Positions 6,247 to 9,221 of a stretch of DNA of 9,221 nt are shown piece after piece (the first letter of the stretch is position 1; each line of letters opens with the position of its first letter). The translations under genes were made by a program, and so were the position numbers. A model generated the notes under the pieces. The model was not told where the DNA came from. It saw only the letters and a program-made list of their open reading frames with translations, and ran no database searches. The DNA is taken from positions 1 to 9,221 of the forward strand of contig WRNX01000056.1 of NCBI GenBank assembly GCA_009776395.1, read 5' to 3'. Source of the DNA: Lentimicrobiaceae bacterium. GTDB lineage: Bacteria; Bacteroidota; Bacteroidia; Bacteroidales; WCHB1-69.

Positions 6247-6312
6247 TATTTTTGCAACCTGCAAAAAAAATCTAAAATTTTGCAACTTTTTTCCCATTAT
6301 TGCAAAAAAAAT
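6247..6312 (+). promoter_or_regulatory. Promoter with nested dyads upstream of the C25 protease
   Basis: TATTTTTG (6247-6254) matches the Bacteroidota -7 consensus and would give a leader of about 75 bases. It overlaps a perfect inverted repeat, TTTTTGCA-ACC-TGCAAAAA (6249-6267). A second, wider dyad follows: TTTTGCAA (6278-6285) with TTGCAAAA (6300-6307). Viewed as direct repeats, TTTTGCAAC (6250-6258, 6278-6286) and GCAAAAAAAAT (6261-6271, 6302-6312) occur twice in the same order. This looks like a regulator site over the start point. The remainder of the 6114-6333 spacer holds only the hairpin described separately. Confidence 0.45.
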
Positions 6313-6333
6313 AATCTTTTAACCAAAATATTT

Positions 6334-9221
6334 ATGAAAAAAATTTTCTCTCTATTTTTTGTCTTCGTTGGTGTATTAACGACAGGCATCTTTGCCCAAA
6401 ACCAGGTTTTAACAGTGGGCAACAACGGTAACAACATGAACCAAACGGTTCTTATGTTATCTAATGAAACCCAAACTACGATTCGCTTCGATTTGAATGC
6501 GGTTGAATTGTTTGAAATAGAAACCGGATACGGAAACGCATTCATCCTTACTTCAGACAATGCCCCTTTGATGTTGGAAGAGGGTTCGCCCGAACTGTTC
6601 TACCTCACCACCTCTTTTATTATCCCCGATCAAGGCGGCTCGGAATTGGAAATCTCCTACGGATCCTATCAAGATTTTGAAAATATTGATATTGCACCAT
6701 CAAAAGGAAGTTTATCCCGTAATATTGACCCGAACACCGTGCCTTACGTAAAAGGCGATGTGTATCAAAGAGATGGCTTCTTCCCCGGAACATTGGAAAA
6801 TTTGAGAGAACCTTTTATTATGAGAGATGTAAGAGGACAATCTATTGATGTGTATCCCGTTCAATACAACCCTGTTACAAAAACTTTAAGAGTTTATTCA
6901 GAAATTACCGTTACGGTAAACAAAACAAAAGAAACAGGCATTAATGAATTTACTACCCAAAAAAGAAACAAAACCATTGACCCTACTTTCAATGATATGT
7001 ACAGCCGCCTCTTCATTAACTCTTCTACACTAAATAGCAGAGGTTATCCCACCGGCGAAGAGGGCGAACTGCTGATTATCTGCCATAGCGATTGGGTGAA
7101 TGACATGCAACCCTATATTAACTGGAAACGCACTATAGGACGCAAAACAACCATTGTGCCTACCTCAGCCATATCACCGCTGACGGCAGCCAATATAAAA
7201 ACGTATATCCAAAACTTTTACAACAACCCCGACAATAACCTCGCTTTTGTGCTTTTTGTAGGCGACTATCAACAACTTCCACCGCATCAAGTAGGAAGCA
7301 CCCGGTCGGACGTTGAATACTGTAAACTTGCCGGAAGTGATGATTATTTGGAAATACTAACAGGAAGAATGTCGTGCGAAACACCCGCCCACGTGCAAAC
7401 GCAAGTGCAACGTGCTATTGAGTATGAACGCGACCTCATTACAGACGATACTTGGATTACTTCAGCCATTGGTGTGGCAGATGTACAAGGCAGCGGAATA
7501 GGACACGATGGCGGCGAAGCGGACTATGTGCATTTGAATAACATTAGAACCCGACTTTTGAATTATGGTTATACTACGGTTTATCAAGAATATTCCGGTG
7601 TTGGATCAGGCACAACCAATGCTCAAATTTCAGCAGATTTTAACGCAGGCGTAAGCATGGGAAATTATTGTAACCATGGCAGCCCAACTTGCTGGACACT
7701 TAATTCAGGACCAAACTATTGCTCATCAGATGTCAATGCGCTTCAAAATGCAAGAAAATTGCCCTATATTTTTTCAGTAGCCTGTAACAATGGAGAATTT
7801 GGTCCATGGCAATATAATAGTAGCAACGCTGTTTGTTTTGCTGAAGCATGGTTGCGTGCCTCCCAAAGCGGACAACCTACAGGAGCCATTGCGTTTTTTG
7901 GAGCAACCATCAGCATCAGTTGGCAAGAGCCTCAGACCGCGCAAGACGAATTTGTTAATATCTGTTTAGATCTCCCCTCTCCTTATTCTGGAACACAGCC
8001 CGGCATCAAAAGAACCATCGCAGGCGCTATGCTCAACGCTTCTCAAAAAATGATTATGGTTCACAACAACAGCGACGCTAAAGCTTGCTTCAATTCATGG
8101 ATAGTTTTCGGCGATCCCACTTTAAACTTCCGTACCAAAACCCCACAAGAGATGGCAATTTCGCATCAATCTGCACTTTTAATCGGAATGAATTCTTTAT
8201 CGGTAACTTGCGATGCCGAAGGCGCAGTTGCCGCCCTTACTTGCATAGAAAACGATGAAGTAGTAATTTTGGGAACAGCCACAGTAACAAATGGTACCGC
8301 CGAAATTAATTTCGACAGTTCTACCTTAGCGCCCATGGATTTAATACTCACCGTTACCGGTTTCAACAAAGTAACCTATATGAGTGAAATTTCGCTTATT
8401 CCTCCCAGTGGTCCTTATGTTGTTCCGGGTGGATATACCGTTGTGGGTGATGAGGTTTTAACCTATATCTCTGAAAACAAAGAGATCTCTATTACCCTTA
8501 AAAATGTGGGCGTGGCAGCCACCACTCCGCTTAGCGTAACCATTAGTTGCGATGACTCGCAACTCACCATTACCAGCAATACGGCAACCTGCGGCAGCAT
8601 CGCCCCCGACGGAACAGCAACGGTGAATTTTAATGTTACGGTGGCTAATGATATTATTGATGGCAAAATTTTTCCTGTGAACGTTACCGTTACCGAAACC
8701 AGCAAAACAAGTTGGGATGGTAAATTGATGCTGAAAGCATTCGCCCCAAGTTTTGAATTGGAAAAAGTGCTTATTAATGGCGCTGCCAATGGAAGTTTGC
8801 CCAAAGGTACTATTGTTACGCTTACCACTGTTATTAAAAATAAAGGCGGCGCTGACGCTTTCAACCTGAAAGGAAGTCTTGAAATGAACAGTCCGTATGT
8901 AATCCTGGCTTGCGATGAAGATAAATCTCGCGCCGCCATTAATTTAGTAGCCGGCGAAAGTACAAGTTTTGATTTTGTAGTAATTACCTCCCCCGATATG
9001 CCTTTTGGACACATTGCCAATTTCGACCTCTTAGTTAATGCAAACTACGGAATTACGCACGAGGAGACTTTCACTGTTTCAAATTCCGGATCCAATAATT
9101 ACTGTATTCCGGGATCATCCAATTGCAGTAGTTATAACGATAGAATTACCTCCATTCAAATACTCAAAACAAGCGACCAAGAAGTTTTATTAAACGATCC
9201 TACTCCCTCATGTACTGCAGG
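6334..9221 (+). CDS. Secreted gingipain-family cysteine protease (peptidase C25), 3' incomplete
   Basis: The frame is open for 962 codons and runs off the window. The ATG at 6334 is followed by a signal peptide (cut likely after Ala21). Residues about 60-205 match the C25 propeptide: FIIPDQGG, IAPSKGSLSRNIDP, VPYVKGDVY, RDVRGQSIDVYPVQYNPVTKTLRVYSE. Residues about 245-600 are the catalytic domain: HDGGEADYVHLNNIRTRLL, NHGSPTCW with catalytic His448, VACNNGEF with nucleophile Cys484, and CFAEAWLR...PTGAIAFFGA; the His-Cys spacing of 36 is near that of RgpB. An Ig-like segment (about 605-688) and two beta-sandwich repeats (about 690-785 and 805-905) follow. At 923-962 a YCIPGSSNC segment begins what looks like a GEVED-type domain. 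Such proteins leave by type IX secretion; the sorting domain would lie outside the window. Substrate specificity cannot be read from this sequence. Confidence 0.9.
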   Translation, partial: MKKIFSLFFVFVGVLTTGIFAQNQVLTVGNNGNNMNQTVLMLSNETQTTIRFDLNAVELFEIETGYGNAFILTSDNAPLMLEEGSPELFYLTTSFIIPDQGGSELEISYGSYQDFENIDIAPSKGSLSRNIDPNTVPYVKGDVYQRDGFFPGTLENLREPFIMRDVRGQSIDVYPVQYNPVTKTLRVYSEITVTVNKTKETGINEFTTQKRNKTIDPTFNDMYSRLFINSSTLNSRGYPTGEEGELLIICHSDWVNDMQPYINWKRTIGRKTTIVPTSAISPLTAANIKTYIQNFYNNPDNNLAFVLFVGDYQQLPPHQVGSTRSDVEYCKLAGSDDYLEILTGRMSCETPAHVQTQVQRAIEYERDLITDDTWITSAIGVADVQGSGIGHDGGEADYVHLNNIRTRLLNYGYTTVYQEYSGVGSGTTNAQISADFNAGVSMGNYCNHGSPTCWTLNSGPNYCSSDVNALQNARKLPYIFSVACNNGEFGPWQYNSSNAVCFAEAWLRASQSGQPTGAIAFFGATISISWQEPQTAQDEFVNICLDLPSPYSGTQPGIKRTIAGAMLNASQKMIMVHNNSDAKACFNSWIVFGDPTLNFRTKTPQEMAISHQSALLIGMNSLSVTCDAEGAVAALTCIENDEVVILGTATVTNGTAEINFDSSTLAPMDLILTVTGFNKVTYMSEISLIPPSGPYVVPGGYTVVGDEVLTYISENKEISITLKNVGVAATTPLSVTISCDDSQLTITSNTATCGSIAPDGTATVNFNVTVANDIIDGKIFPVNVTVTETSKTSWDGKLMLKAFAPSFELEKVLINGAANGSLPKGTIVTLTTVIKNKGGADAFNLKGSLEMNSPYVILACDEDKSRAAINLVAGESTSFDFVVITSPDMPFGHIANFDLLVNANYGITHEETFTVSNSGSNNYCIPGSSNCSSYNDRITSIQILKTSDQEVLLNDPTPSCTA

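Noticed and set aside
6273..6282. A second promoter-like box, TAAAATTTTG, before the protease
   Set aside because: The spacing between TA and TTTG is four bases rather than two, so it does not fit the -7 consensus; the box at 6247-6254 fits exactly.
7160..7384. Minus-strand 74-codon open frame inside the protease
   Set aside because: It is antisense to the well-conserved catalytic domain, with no start context or motif.
8463..9020. A 185-codon minus-strand open frame
   Set aside because: It is the antisense shadow of the protease gene, which is open throughout with convincing domain content. The translation is low-complexity Val/Ser/Leu with no family resemblance.

Overview
The window looks like chromosomal DNA of a Bacteroidota bacterium, probably an anaerobe of or near the Bacteroidales. 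This is inferred from several things: very AT-rich spacers, weak or absent Shine-Dalgarno sites, upstream boxes matching the Bacteroidota -7 consensus TAnnTTTG, an OstA-like protein of the long Bacteroidota type, a PorT-like outer-membrane barrel, a gingipain-type (peptidase C25) protease, and a flavin reductase-rubredoxin fusion typical of anaerobes. No insertion sequence, integrase, CRISPR array or phage gene was seen.

Layout. Positions 1-399 (+) hold the 3' end of a PurL-like purine gene. It stops directly before a tRNA-Cys(GCA) on the minus strand (437-507). Two overlapping minus-strand genes follow: an OstA/LptA-like exported protein (545-2092) and, upstream of it in transcription order, a MORN-repeat lipoprotein (2092-2760). 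A non-coding stretch with short repeats leads to a tRNA-Arg(CCT) on the minus strand (3035-3106). From 3328 the coding strand switches to plus. Three tightly packed genes (gaps of 6 and 2 bases) form a likely operon: an exported CAP-like protein with CxxC motifs (3328-4710), a flavin reductase-rubredoxin fusion (4717-5424) and an outer-membrane beta-barrel (5427-6113). A 220-base spacer carries a long hairpin and a dyad-rich promoter region. The remainder, 6334-9221, is one uninterrupted reading frame for a very large secreted gingipain-family protease that runs off the end of the window.

How the genes work together. Most of the proteins belong to the cell envelope: an LPS-transport-like protein and a lipoprotein made from one transcript, an outer-membrane barrel, and a secreted protease expected to leave the cell through the type IX secretion system. 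The rubredoxin fusion is the outlier: a cytoplasmic redox carrier placed between two exported proteins. I see no clear new multi-gene system. The best leads are the rubredoxin fusion with a perfect internal ribosome-binding site, the operator-like dyads at the protease promoter, the odd CAP-like/rubredoxin/barrel operon, and the PurL end that lacks a glutaminase domain.
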